Numbered from the stretch's first letter, positions 1 through 8,479 are shown. The stretch: 15,672 nt of DNA from an uncultured Eubacterium sp. (GCA_934512155.1 CAKSWS010000035.1:1-15672); one strand, 5' to 3'. A program made the numbers and translations. The notes: generated by a model from the sequence alone, not told the origin.

Positions 1-1467
1 AATTCTTACCGAATAGTTATGCGCTAACTGTAAATTTGTTAATGTGTAACTTCTGCTTGATGTTGTTACTGCCTTTTCCCAATTTCCTGTCGGACTTGAC
101 AGTGTTTCTACCACATAGCCTGTGGCGCTTGTTGCCGTATTCCAGTTTACTGTTGCACTGAATCCTGAAATATTTGTAATTGTAACATTATCAATATTTC
201 CTATTTGTGCTTCGCCTAAACCCGAATATATAGGAATAATAAATGTCTTTGGAGCAGAAATAAGGTTTGCGTTTTTGTATGCCTTATATGTAATTCCTGC
301 TTCGGATGCCGCAGCCTGAACATTTGCCATATATTCATGTTCATATCTGTTAGATGAAGCCGGGTTAACATTGAATTTTTGTAAGTATCCGTTGCATTGC
401 GTGCTTGTAAAGTTTTTAGCTATCCACTTTGCACCGTTGTAAATAGAAAGGTAAGGGTTTGTCCAAGGTCTGTTGTAGGAATCACCGATAAGGTCGGAGC
501 GAATATATCCTGTAAGTGTGCTTCCGTTGTATGTAACTTTTACATTGTACCAAACATATCCGTCAGCTTGTTTTGCAGTTGATGAAATATATGTTGCATT
601 TGTTCCTTTTGGAAGTGTTGCAAGAATTTTACTGCTTGTGTTTGGTTCGCTTCTTAAACGAACATTGGTTGTATTGGTTGAAAAACCGCTGACGCTTGCA
701 GAAGCCCATTTAAGTCCGTCTGTTGCACCGGTGTTTGCACCAATATTATAATAATTGTAAATTCCCGGGTAAGAAGAGTTTTTGCCGCTTGCACCTCCGG
801 CAGTCGGTTTTGCTCCTCCTACTTCCTGCACGATTTTTGATGCTAAGTAGTAAGCAGAAAGTCCGCTGTCTTTAGCAGCTTTCATAATTGCTTGACTGTA
901 TTTTGTTTTAGGTGAATATGTAACATAATTACCATTAGTATCGTAATACTCAATATATGAGTTATACATCCAAGTGTTTTTAATTATTGTTTCAACTCCG
1001 GCTTCTGTTTGTGCAGAATTATATGCAGTTGATTCAAATTGATAAATATATGTTTCATCAAGAAAGTTAATAGGGTTTAAGTAATATTCAACAGCACTTT
1101 CCGATGCCGATACCCAAGAAGAGCCCTCTTGAATAACATAATTTCCGTTTTTGTAACATCTTGAACATTTGCAATAGAAATTCCTGCTTGCATTACTGCT
1201 TGTCATTTGAATTACCTGTTGCGAATGGGGAGTTCTTTCATTTGCAACTGCTTGTGATAATGAAAGACCCGTTTGCAATGCTTCAAATTTCCAGTTAGGG
1301 TATTTATTGTGAAGCTCTGTCAGTTTTGCTATATAAACGTCTGTAAAACCTTGGTTCGCAAGCTCTTGTTCAAAGCTGGATGCATAAGCGGTCATTAACG
1401 AACCGGCAGGTAAAACGCTAAAGCAAAGTATAATACTAAGCATTAAGCTTATTATTCGTTTTTTCAT
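1..1467 (-). CDS. Secreted N-acetylglucosaminidase with SH3-like and FN3 domains (partial, runs off the left edge)
   Basis: Reading the minus strand from ATG at 1467 gives 489 residues with no stop before the window edge. Residues 1-29 form a signal peptide (KKR, hydrophobic core, likely cut after A-Y-A at 29). The mature part has hallmarks of clostridial LytD-type endo-beta-N-acetylglucosaminidases: YPNWKFEAL from Y56, a YYLNPINFLDE block, and IVQEVGG with the probable catalytic Glu at 215, then SSYPGIYNYYNIGA. An SH3-like segment lies at about 258-335 (VRLRSEPNTSSKIL), after which glucosaminidase-type sequence resumes (RPWTNPYLSIYNGAKWIA, QKFNV, YEHEYMANVQAA). A fibronectin type III domain starts near 421. 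It should cleave GlcNAc-MurNAc glycan strands outside the cell during wall turnover. An unusual CKCSRC cluster sits at 99-104. The AAGGAG site at 1478-1483 supports the start. More domains may lie beyond the edge. Confidence 0.9.
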   Translation of the reverse strand, partial: MKKRIISLMLSIILCFSVLPAGSLMTAYASSFEQELANQGFTDVYIAKLTELHNKYPNWKFEALQTGLSLSQAVANERTPHSQQVIQMTSSNASRNFYCKCSRCYKNGNYVIQEGSSWVSASESAVEYYLNPINFLDETYIYQFESTAYNSAQTEAGVETIIKNTWMYNSYIEYYDTNGNYVTYSPKTKYSQAIMKAAKDSGLSAYYLASKIVQEVGGAKPTAGGASGKNSSYPGIYNYYNIGANTGATDGLKWASASVSGFSTNTTNVRLRSEPNTSSKILATLPKGTNATYISSTAKQADGYVWYNVKVTYNGSTLTGYIRSDLIGDSYNRPWTNPYLSIYNGAKWIAKNFTSTQCNGYLQKFNVNPASSNRYEHEYMANVQAAASEAGITYKAYKNANLISAPKTFIIPIYSGLGEAQIGNIDNVTITNISGFSATVNWNTATSATGYVVETLSSPTGNWEKAVTTSSRSYTLTNLQLAHNYSVRI

Positions 1468-1477
1468 TGTTTATTTA

Positions 1478-1533
1478 CTCCTTAGTAATAAAAATATTAT
1501 AATTATTGTTGCATATTTTAACTGTTTTGTCAA
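1478..1533 (-). promoter_or_regulatory. Putative promoter and RBS of the glucosaminidase gene
   Basis: On the minus strand a consensus TTGACA lies at 1533-1528. Seventeen bases on is AACAAT (1510-1505), preceded by TGC as in an extended -10. A second candidate -10, TATAAT, lies at 1501-1496 but is too far from TTGACA (26 bases). AAGGAG at 1483-1478 is the ribosome binding site. Which -10 is used cannot be told from sequence. Confidence 0.4.
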
Positions 1534-1584
1534 TTAAATAGTGGCTTTTGTAATTATTTATTTAAAGGCATTTTTGCTATTTAG

Positions 1585-1613
1585 TTGCAGTACTTTTACT
1601 AATTGTGTATAAT
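1585..1613 (+). promoter_or_regulatory. Putative sigma-A promoter of the tandem glycosyltransferase
   Basis: TTGCAG (1585-1590), a 17-base spacer, and TATAAT (1608-1613). Transcription would start near 1620, about 25 bases before the ATG, leaving a short leader with the ribosome binding site AGGAGA at 1631-1636. Confidence 0.6.
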
Positions 1614-1644
1614 AAAGGTATATTAATCATAGGAGATATGGTTT

Positions 1645-3864
1645 ATGTCAAAAGTATCTGTAATAGTTCCCGTATATAACGGTGAAAAGTATTTAACCGA
1701 TTGCTTAAACAGCATTATTAATCAATCACTGAAAGATATTGAAATTATAATTGTTGATGACGGTTCTTCCGATTCTTCTTTAAGTATAATTAACTCTTTT
1801 GCAGAAAGTGATAGCAGAATTACTGTTCTAACTCAGCAAAATCTTTTTGCCGGTATTGCACGCAATAACGGTTTTGAAAAAGCAACAGGCGAATATGTGG
1901 CTTTTCTTGATTGTGATGATTTATTTGACGAAAATATGCTTTGTGAAATGTATAATAAAGCAAAAGTATATGATGCCGATATTTGCGTTTGTTCAGCAGT
2001 TAAATTTAATAACGAAAACGGTGAAAATATTGATTATTCTTACAGTTTAAAAGCAAATGATTTGCCTGAAAGCGATGTTTTTTCTTCTAATGATATAAGT
2101 GATAATGTTTTTAATTTTACATCTCCTTGCCCTTGGAATAAGCTTTTTAAAACATCCTTTATTAAATCCGAAAACATTAGGTTTCAGAAAACACAGCGCA
2201 CAAATGACTTGCTTTTTACCTATTTGTCCCTGGCTTCTGCTAAAAAAATTACATGTGTCAATAAACCGTTTGTAAAATACAGAACTCAAAATAAAAGTAG
2301 TTTACAAGGTTCATCATCGTCTTTATCTCTTGATTTTTATACTGCACTTTACGGACTGAAAAAAGAACTTCAAAACAGAAAAATTTATACCAAATTTGAA
2401 AAAAGTTTTGTTAACCGAGCTTTAAGCACCACTCTTTATATCTTTAATTCTGTTGCAGATAAAAAGGAATTTTTTGAACTTTGCGATTTACTTAAAAATA
2501 AGTATGTTTACGATTTGGGAATAATAGGACATTCAAGAGGTTACTTTTATGTGAAAAAAGATTTTGATGTGTTTTTTGATATTATTTCAATGTCAGCAGA
2601 AGATTTATATCAAAAATATAAAAATCCTGTTAAAACAGATGTTATTCCTTTTGTTGACATAGATAATTGGCAGTGTCCCGTTCAATATGAAAGCACCGGC
2701 ACGGTGAAAATATCTGTAATCATTCCTGCTTATAATGTTGAAAAATATATTGAAGAATGTGTTTGTTCGGTTTTAAATAATTCTTTTAAAGATATTGAAG
2801 TAATTGTTGTTAATGACGGTTCGTCTGATTCAACATTGCAAATTATTGAAAAAATTAAGCAGCATGATAACAGATTAACGGTTATTTCAAAAAGTAATGA
2901 CGGTCAGTCTGCCGCAAGAAATGACGGAATTGCCTTGGCAAAGGGTAAATATATTCTTTTTGTGGACAGTGATGATTATATTCATCAAAAGTCATTGGAG
3001 TATTTATACTATAATGTTGAAAACGATAATTTAGACCAGTTATATTTTACAGCCGTGTCATTTTATGACGGCGTTAATGCTAATGATTATTCTTTTTTTG
3101 ATAATCTTTATAAACGCAAGCATGATTATTCAAATGTTGTTACTGGCAGAGAATTTTTTACAATTTGTGCAAATAACGGCGAGTTTAGACCTTCACCGGT
3201 AATGGTAATCAGTAAGCGTGAATTATTTGTAGATAATAACATATCTTTTGAAAAGAATTTACTTCATGAAGATAATTTGTTTACCATTCAGTGTCTTTCT
3301 TTTGCTAAAAGAGTAAAATATGAAAATGCCGCTCTTTATTACCGCCGTGTCAGAAATGATTCTATAATGACAGGGGCAAGCAAAATTAAAAGAACGTATT
3401 CATATTATAAAATTATTAAACTTGTTGAAGATTTTGCTTTAAAGCAGCATTTTATGGATGATAAGCCGTTTTATGATGCGCTTATGCATCAACTTTCTGT
3501 TATGAATATAAGTGCATGTGAGGTTGTTAAGAATCTTGATGAACAGGAATTAATTGATTTTATTCATGCTCTTGATGAAAAAACAGGCATTGATTTTTAT
3601 AATCATATAAATGCCGTTTTAAGAATAAGAAGTAAAAGTGAAGCGTATGCTAAAAGTTCAAAAAATAATCATGAAATAGCTGTTATGAATGAACTAATAA
3701 AAAATCATAATAAAGTAATTTTGGAAAATGAAAACAAACAATTGAGGCAAAATATTTCTTCTGCAAACGAAGAAATAAAAAGATATAAATCCTTGCTTTC
3801 AAAAAAACTTGTGGTTTTTGCTTTGAAATTAGATGCATTTATAAAAAAACTTAAAAGAAAATAA
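1645..3864 (+). CDS. Tandem-domain family 2 glycosyltransferase (GT-A fold)
   Basis: This 739-residue protein holds two complete GT2 catalytic modules. The first begins SVIVPVYNGEKYL at residue 5, with DDGSSD at 38-43 and the metal/nucleotide-sugar motif DCDD at 89-92. The second begins SVIIPAYNVEKYI at 357, with NDGSSD at 390-395 and DSDD at 441-444. About 150 residues of linker separate the modules. The C-terminus (about 670-725) is charged and probably coiled-coil, ending in a very basic tail (KKLKRK) that could lie on the membrane. There is no signal peptide or clear TM segment, so it should act on the cytoplasmic face. Two modules on one chain are known in enzymes that build alternating or repeating glycans such as capsule, teichoic acid glycosylation or surface polysaccharide, but the substrate cannot be read here. 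It is monocistronic. AGGAGA at 1631-1636 supports the ATG. Confidence 0.9.
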   Translation: MSKVSVIVPVYNGEKYLTDCLNSIINQSLKDIEIIIVDDGSSDSSLSIINSFAESDSRITVLTQQNLFAGIARNNGFEKATGEYVAFLDCDDLFDENMLCEMYNKAKVYDADICVCSAVKFNNENGENIDYSYSLKANDLPESDVFSSNDISDNVFNFTSPCPWNKLFKTSFIKSENIRFQKTQRTNDLLFTYLSLASAKKITCVNKPFVKYRTQNKSSLQGSSSSLSLDFYTALYGLKKELQNRKIYTKFEKSFVNRALSTTLYIFNSVADKKEFFELCDLLKNKYVYDLGIIGHSRGYFYVKKDFDVFFDIISMSAEDLYQKYKNPVKTDVIPFVDIDNWQCPVQYESTGTVKISVIIPAYNVEKYIEECVCSVLNNSFKDIEVIVVNDGSSDSTLQIIEKIKQHDNRLTVISKSNDGQSAARNDGIALAKGKYILFVDSDDYIHQKSLEYLYYNVENDNLDQLYFTAVSFYDGVNANDYSFFDNLYKRKHDYSNVVTGREFFTICANNGEFRPSPVMVISKRELFVDNNISFEKNLLHEDNLFTIQCLSFAKRVKYENAALYYRRVRNDSIMTGASKIKRTYSYYKIIKLVEDFALKQHFMDDKPFYDALMHQLSVMNISACEVVKNLDEQELIDFIHALDEKTGIDFYNHINAVLRIRSKSEAYAKSSKNNHEIAVMNELIKNHNKVILENENKQLRQNISSANEEIKRYKSLLSKKLVVFALKLDAFIKKLKRK

Positions 3865-3867
3865 ATA

Positions 3868-3892
3868 AAAGCCCGTATAATACGGGCTTTTT
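3868..3892. terminator. Bidirectional rho-independent terminator between the glycosyltransferase and rodA-like genes
   Basis: A perfect 10-bp stem AAAGCCCGTA/TACGGGCTTT with loop TAA occupies 3868-3890, and the T run extends to 3892. The A run on the left becomes the U run for the minus strand, so the hairpin can end both converging genes (stops at 3864 and 3902). Confidence 0.88.
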
Positions 3893-3901
3893 GTAATATT
3901 T

Positions 3902-5062
3902 TTAATCTGTATAAAATAACGATTTCTGTTGGTTTTTACTGTATCTGTAAACCGAAAGTACAATTCCTATTGCTAAATAAATACTAAGGCTTGATGAACC
4001 GCCTGCAGAGAATAAGGGAAGTGTAATGCCTATGCACGGAAGTAAGGAAAGCTCCATTCCTATATTAACAAATACTTGTGCAAAAAGCATAACGGCAACG
4101 CCTGTGCACATTAAATAACCAACATTATCTCTTGCGCTTAAACCGATTTTTGTAACTCTTAAAATTAAAAGTGCAAGCAACAATATAACTGCCATGGTAC
4201 CCACAAAACCAAATTCTTCACCGGCTACGGTTAAAATCATATCGTTTCTGTTTTCCGGAACAGCACCGCTTTGTGTCATTTTGCCTTGTAAAAAACCTTG
4301 CCCGAATAATCCGCCGCTACCAAGTGCTATTTTTCCGTTTGTTTGTTGGTACATAACGTCTTTATAATTGTCCGGGTAAAACAAAGCAACAATTCTCTGT
4401 CTTTGAATGCCGCTTATTATGTTGAATTTCCAAGCAACAATAAATCCAACAACTATGGCACATATGCCGGCAACAAAGTACCCAATGTTTACTTTTGCAA
4501 AAAACAACATTCCTATGAACATAATTAAGAAAATAAGGGCAGAACCTGCATCACCGGTAATCATAACAAGTCCTATAGGTACTGCGCCGTGAATAACTAA
4601 AGGAATAATTGTTTTTAATTTGTTCAACTTATCTTTAACCAAATCAAGATGGTAGGAAAAAGAAATTATAAAACCTACTTTTAAAAGTTCGGATGTTTGA
4701 ATGGTGAAAATTCCAAAATCAAGCCAGCTTCGTGCTGTTTGTCTTGCAGACGGAGCTGTGCCGAAGAAAAATGTTATAATCATCAGTCCTACGCAACCGG
4801 CAGCTATAAACGGCCATAACTTACTTATGAATTCGTAGTTAATCACGGATATTGCCAGTGCAATTATTATACCGCCTATAACCGTTATAAACATTGCCTT
4901 AACTTCAGATGTAATAAAAGCACCGTCTTTCAGCGATGAGTAAGTTGCACTGTAAACAAGCGTAAGCCCGTAGGCGGAGGCAATCATAGCAGTTATGATT
5001 GAAACAAAATCAAGTCCGCCGAAAAAATCACCGATTGTAGTTTTCCTTTTTAATGTTTCCAA
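3902..5062 (-). CDS. rodA: RodA/FtsW-family (SEDS) peptidoglycan glycosyltransferase, RodA-like
   Basis: A 386-residue polytopic membrane protein with about ten hydrophobic helices. It matches SEDS polymerases, which join lipid II into glycan strands together with a class B penicillin-binding protein. Visible signatures are ARSWLDFG then IQTSELLKV (120-128), GDAGSALIF (170-178), QRQRIVALFYPDN (220-232), KIALGSGGLFGQGFLQG (244-260), PENRNDMI with the probable catalytic Asp at 274, GEEFGF (281-286), and the C-terminal GMELSLLPCIGITLPL plus GGSSSLS. The KIALGSGGL.G.GFL block favours RodA (elongation) over FtsW/SpoVE. One oddity is QTSE at 122-125, where the family almost always has QPSE. The start is TTG at 5062-5060: AGGAGG at 5075-5070 lies seven bases upstream and no in-frame ATG is nearby. 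It is monocistronic, divergent from fhs. The exact paralog name is inference. Confidence 0.9.
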   Translation of the reverse strand: METLKRKTTIGDFFGGLDFVSIITAMIASAYGLTLVYSATYSSLKDGAFITSEVKAMFITVIGGIIIALAISVINYEFISKLWPFIAAGCVGLMIITFFFGTAPSARQTARSWLDFGIFTIQTSELLKVGFIISFSYHLDLVKDKLNKLKTIIPLVIHGAVPIGLVMITGDAGSALIFLIMFIGMLFFAKVNIGYFVAGICAIVVGFIVAWKFNIISGIQRQRIVALFYPDNYKDVMYQQTNGKIALGSGGLFGQGFLQGKMTQSGAVPENRNDMILTVAGEEFGFVGTMAVILLLALLILRVTKIGLSARDNVGYLMCTGVAVMLFAQVFVNIGMELSLLPCIGITLPLFSAGGSSSLSIYLAIGIVLSVYRYSKNQQKSLFYTD

Positions 5063-5090
5063 TCAATCGCCTCCTGTCAAATCTTTTTAT

Positions 5091-5119
5091 ATTATATATT
5101 CACTTTAATCCATTTTCAA
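5091..5119 (-). promoter_or_regulatory. Putative sigma-A promoter of the rodA-like gene
   Basis: Minus-strand TTGAAA (5119-5114), a 17-base spacer, and TATAAT (5096-5091). Predicted start near 5084, just upstream of the AGGAGG ribosome binding site at 5075-5070. Confidence 0.7.
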
Positions 5120-5137
5120 GATATAAATTATTAATAG

Positions 5138-5165
5138 TTGAAATAACCGTATTTTATGTTATAAT
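5138..5165 (+). promoter_or_regulatory. Putative sigma-A promoter of the fhs-tsaE-tsaB-rpiB operon
   Basis: TTGAAA (5138-5143), a 16-base spacer, and TATAAT (5160-5165), with TG one base before the -10 (extended -10). The ribosome binding site AAGGTGG at 5182-5188 follows, seven bases before the ATG. It is back to back with the rodA-like promoter. Confidence 0.72.
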
Positions 5166-5195
5166 AATTATACTTTTTAATAAGGTGGTTAAATA

Positions 5196-6863
5196 ATGCT
5201 CAGTGATATTGAAATTGCACAACAGGCAAATATGAATAATATTCGTGAAATTGCTGCAAATACCGGTATTCTTGATGATGAACTTGAACTTTATGGTAAT
5301 TATAAGGCTAAAATTTCAGATTCTGTATTTCAGCGTCTTAAAAACAAAAAAGATGGAAAACTGATTCTTGTTACAGCTGTTAATCCAACACCGGCAGGTG
5401 AGGGTAAAACAACTGTTACAATTGGTTTGGGTCAGGCAATGGCAAAAATCGGTAAAAAAGCAATTTGTGCTTTAAGAGAACCGTCATTAGGTCCTGTTTT
5501 CGGTATTAAAGGCGGCGCAGCAGGCGGTGGATACAGTCAGGTCGTTCCTATGGAAGATATTAACCTTCATTTTACAGGGGATATGCATGCAATTACAAGT
5601 GCAAATAATCTTATGTGTGCAATTCTTGATAATCATATTCAACAGGGTAATGAATTACAAATTGACCAAAGAAGAGTGTTAATAAAGCGTTGCCTTGATA
5701 TGAATGACCGTGCTTTAAGAAATATTGTTTGTTCACTTGGTGGTAAGCTTAACGGCATTCCTCGTGAAGACCACTTTATAATTACGGTTGCTTCCGAAGT
5801 AATGGCTATTTTGTGCCTTTCAGAAGATTTGTTTGATTTAAAAAGAAGGCTCGGCAATATTCTTGTTGCTTATACATATGACGGAAAACCGGTTTATTGC
5901 AAAGATATAAAGGCAGACGGTGCAATGACTGTTTTACTTAAAGAAGCTATTAAGCCAAATCTTGTGCAAACTCTTGAAAATACACCTGCTTTAATGCATG
6001 GTGGTCCATTTGCAAATATTGCACACGGTTGTAATTCTGTAAGAGCAACAAAAACTGCATTAAAACTTGCTGATTATTGTGTAACGGAAGCCGGTTTTGG
6101 TTCTGATTTAGGTGCAGAAAAATTCCTTGATATTAAATGCAGATTTGCAAATTTAAAACCAAGTTGCATTGTTCTTGTTTCAACGGTTCGTTCAATGAAA
6201 TATAACGGCGGTGTTCCTAAAGCTGATTTAACATTGCCTAATATGGAGGCTTTAAAGAAAGGCTCGGTTAATCTTGGCGCACATATTGATAATTTGAAAA
6301 AGTTTGGCGTGCCTGTTGTTGTGGCAATTAACCATTTTTATGCAGATAAAGATGAGGAAATTAATTTTATAGAAGAGTTTTGTAAAAATAAAGGCGCTGA
6401 TTTTGCTGTAACAAAATGCTTTGCAGAGGGCGGTTCCGGTTCGATTGAGTTGGCAGAAAAAGTAGTTAATGCCTGTGAAAAAGAAAATAACTTTAAATTC
6501 CTTTATGATATTGATATGTCAATTTATGAAAAAATCGAAACCATTGCCAAAGAAATTTACGGTGCAGACGGTGTAGATTACACAAAAGAGGCAAAGAAAA
6601 GCATTGATGAGTTTATTGCTTTGGGTGCGAATAAAATGCCGGTTTGTATGGCAAAAACTCAATACAGTTTATCTGATAATCCGTCATTACTCGGTAAACC
6701 CGAACATTTCAGAATCACTGTTTCATCAGCAAACCTTTCAAATGGTGCCGGCTTTGTAGTTTGTCAAACAGGTTCAATAATGACTATGCCTGGTCTTTCA
6801 AAAACACCTGCCGCTTATAAGATAGATATTGATGAAAACGGTAATACGATAGGTTTGTTTTAA
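5196..6863 (+). CDS. fhs: Formate--tetrahydrofolate ligase
   Basis: This 555-residue protein has the normal length of bacterial formyltetrahydrofolate synthetase. The enzyme joins formate to tetrahydrofolate using ATP, giving 10-formyl-THF for purine and fMet-tRNA synthesis and, in acetogens, the methyl branch of the Wood-Ljungdahl pathway. The ATP loop TPAGEGKTT is at 65-73. The family block [19 protein letters not shown] spans about 95-113 and is followed by [14 protein letters not shown]. Further conserved stretches are [14 protein letters not shown] and the second signature [12 protein letters not shown]. It should be a cytosolic tetramer. It heads an operon: its TAA overlaps the tsaE ATG by one base, which suggests coupled translation. 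Nothing in the window shows whether the cell is acetogenic, and no folD or metF is adjacent. Confidence 0.97.
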   Translation: MLSDIEIAQQANMNNIREIAANTGILDDELELYGNYKAKISDSVFQRLKNKKDGKLILVTAVNPTPAGEGKTTVTIGLGQAMAKIGKKAICALREPSLGPVFGIKGGAAGGGYSQVVPMEDINLHFTGDMHAITSANNLMCAILDNHIQQGNELQIDQRRVLIKRCLDMNDRALRNIVCSLGGKLNGIPREDHFIITVASEVMAILCLSEDLFDLKRRLGNILVAYTYDGKPVYCKDIKADGAMTVLLKEAIKPNLVQTLENTPALMHGGPFANIAHGCNSVRATKTALKLADYCVTEAGFGSDLGAEKFLDIKCRFANLKPSCIVLVSTVRSMKYNGGVPKADLTLPNMEALKKGSVNLGAHIDNLKKFGVPVVVAINHFYADKDEEINFIEEFCKNKGADFAVTKCFAEGGSGSIELAEKVVNACEKENNFKFLYDIDMSIYEKIETIAKEIYGADGVDYTKEAKKSIDEFIALGANKMPVCMAKTQYSLSDNPSLLGKPEHFRITVSSANLSNGAGFVVCQTGSIMTMPGLSKTPAAYKIDIDENGNTIGLF

Positions 6864-7294
6864 TGGATAAGTTTATTTCAGAAAGTTATAACGATACTGT
6901 TAATTTCGCAATGGATTTTGCAAAAAAATTACCTAAAGGTACTGTTATTGCTTTTTTAGGCGATTTAGGAGCTGGAAAAACTGCTTTTACAACAGGATTT
7001 GCAAAAGGATTGGGGATTTCTCAAGATATTTCTTCTCCCACATTTGCAATTTGCAACGAATACAGCGGAAACGGTAATGTGCTTTATCATTTTGATATGT
7101 ATCGTGTAGACGGGTGGGATGATTTGTATTCCACAGGCTTTTTCGATTATCTTGATACGGATGCTTATATTTGCATTGAGTGGAGTGAAAATGTATTCGG
7201 CGCTTTACCGGACACATCCATTATTGTTGAAATTAATAAATTATCGGATAATCAAAGAGAAATTAAGATTTGTAATAAGGAAGAATATATTTAA
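6863..7294 (+). CDS. tsaE: tRNA threonylcarbamoyladenosine biosynthesis ATPase TsaE
   Basis: A 143-residue P-loop ATPase that works with TsaB and TsaD to add threonylcarbamoyl to A37 of ANN-decoding tRNAs. The Walker A motif GDLGAGKT is at 33-40. SSPTF (57-61), HFDMYR (76-81) and IEWSE (105-109) are the other family hallmarks. Length is typical. The ATG shares one base with the fhs stop (TAATG), and the stop shares one base with the tsaB start, so the three genes are translationally linked. The TsaD partner is not in the window. Confidence 0.95.
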   Translation: MDKFISESYNDTVNFAMDFAKKLPKGTVIAFLGDLGAGKTAFTTGFAKGLGISQDISSPTFAICNEYSGNGNVLYHFDMYRVDGWDDLYSTGFFDYLDTDAYICIEWSENVFGALPDTSIIVEINKLSDNQREIKICNKEEYI

Positions 7295-7968
7295 TGTATG
7301 TTTTGGCTGTCGATTCTTCGGCTGTTACAGCGTCAGCTTGTTTGGCAAAAGACGGAGAAATTATTAAAAGCGAATTTTTAAATAAAGGTTTAACTCACAG
7401 CGAAACTTTGTTACCTATGATTGAACGGGTAATGGACGGTGTTGGCTATGATAAGCTTGACGCTATAGCCGTTAATGCAGGTCCCGGTTCGTTTACAGGT
7501 GTAAGAATAGGAATCGCAACGGTTAAGGGCCTTGCTTTTCCAAACAGCACTCCTTGCGTTTCAATTTCTACTCTTGAATCTGTTGCATACAATTTTCTTA
7601 ATGAAAAAGTTATTGTTTGTGCAGTTATGGATGCAAGAAGAATGCAGTTTTATAATGCTTTTTTCAGTGTTGAAAACGGTGTTGTAACTCGTTTGTGTAA
7701 TGACCGGGCAATTTCTCTTGAAGATTTAAACAAAGAGTTTTTAAAGTATGATAAAGTTGTTATAGCGGGGGACGGTGCAAAACTTTGTTTTGAAAATTCA
7801 AATGCTGAAAACATTATACTTGCAGATTATGATAAAATTTATCAAAATGCCATAGGTGTTTATTTCGCAAGTAAAAATAAAGAAAAAATCAGCCCCGAGA
7901 GTCTTGTTCCGGTATATTTAAGACTCAGTCAGGCTGAAAGAGAATTAAAATTGAAAAAGGAGAAATAA
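7294..7968 (+). CDS. tsaB: tRNA threonylcarbamoyladenosine biosynthesis protein TsaB
   Basis: A 224-residue ASKHA-fold, protease-like protein that scaffolds TsaD and TsaE in t6A synthesis. Family marks are the N-terminal VLAVDSSAVTAS, THSETLLP (34-41) and the signature NAGPGSFTGVRIG (61-73). The rest is shorter and more variable, as usual for TsaB. AAGGAAG about 10 bases before the ATG is a usable ribosome binding site in addition to coupling from tsaE. In many Firmicutes rimI or tsaD comes next; here the next gene is rpiB, two bases beyond the stop. Confidence 0.95.
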   Translation: MYVLAVDSSAVTASACLAKDGEIIKSEFLNKGLTHSETLLPMIERVMDGVGYDKLDAIAVNAGPGSFTGVRIGIATVKGLAFPNSTPCVSISTLESVAYNFLNEKVIVCAVMDARRMQFYNAFFSVENGVVTRLCNDRAISLEDLNKEFLKYDKVVIAGDGAKLCFENSNAENIILADYDKIYQNAIGVYFASKNKEKISPESLVPVYLRLSQAERELKLKKEK

Positions 7969-7970
7969 TT

Positions 7971-8420
7971 ATGGTAGTATTGGGCAGTGATCACGCAGGG
8001 TTTCCGTTAAAAGAGGAAATTAAAACATATCTTGAAGAAACAGGCGTTGATTATATTGATGTAGGTTGCTATTCACCTGAAAGATATGATTATGCCGTTT
8101 CTGCACAAAAAGCGTGTGATAAGGTTGTTTCAGGCGAATGTGATTTTGCAATTCTTTGTTGTGGCACAGGTGTGGGAATTTCAATGGCAGCAAATAAGGT
8201 TAAGGGCATTCGTGCTTGTTGTTGTTCAGATTACTTCAGTGCAAAATATACTCGTGCGCATAATGACGCAAATTGCCTTTGCATGGGTGCCAGAGTTTTA
8301 GGTGCCGGTCTTGCTATTGAAATGGTGGATGTTTTTCTTAATACAGAATTTGAAGGCGGCAGACACCAAACAAGAATAGACCAAATTATGGCTATTGAAA
8401 AAGGTGAAAAACTTTATTAA
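7971..8420 (+). CDS. rpiB: Ribose-5-phosphate isomerase B
   Basis: A 149-residue member of the RpiB/LacAB sugar-phosphate isomerase family, of normal length. It should interconvert ribose 5-phosphate and ribulose 5-phosphate in the cytosol. The N-terminal GSDHAG (5-10), CCGTGVGISMAANK (63-76, with the catalytic-base Cys64 and Thr66 equivalent to C66/T68 of the E. coli enzyme), RAHND (95-99, ring-opening His97) and late arginines R131 and R135 are all in place. These features favour RpiB over LacA/LacB, which cannot be wholly excluded. AAGGAG at 7957-7962 gives an 8-base spacing to the ATG and lies inside the end of tsaB. It is the last gene of the operon. Confidence 0.93.
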   Translation: MVVLGSDHAGFPLKEEIKTYLEETGVDYIDVGCYSPERYDYAVSAQKACDKVVSGECDFAILCCGTGVGISMAANKVKGIRACCCSDYFSAKYTRAHNDANCLCMGARVLGAGLAIEMVDVFLNTEFEGGRHQTRIDQIMAIEKGEKLY

Positions 8421-8433
8421 TTTATAAAAATTA

Positions 8434-8465
8434 AAACCCATCGCATTGCGATGGGTTTCTTTTTT
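8434..8465. terminator. Bidirectional rho-independent terminator between rpiB and the lipoprotein gene
   Basis: An 11-bp perfect stem AAACCCATCGC/GCGATGGGTTT with loop ATT (8434-8458), followed by TTTCTTTTTT. The A-rich left flank supplies a U tract for the minus strand, so it can serve both converging genes (stops at 8420 and 8480). Confidence 0.9.
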
Positions 8466-8479
8466 ACTTTAATATTCAA

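Noticed and set aside
122..751. Three short plus-strand open frames
   Set aside because: They are antisense to the glucosaminidase coding frame, which has a signal peptide, family motifs and a good ribosome binding site. The plus-strand products show no recognisable motif.
2047..2289. Minus-strand 80-residue open frame
   Set aside because: Lies wholly inside the glycosyltransferase gene in an antisense frame and resembles no known protein.
5639..5857. Minus-strand 72-residue open frame
   Set aside because: Antisense to conserved fhs sequence.
6987..7367. Short frames on both strands across the tsaE/tsaB junction
   Set aside because: They overlap two well-supported genes and have no ribosome binding site or motif.
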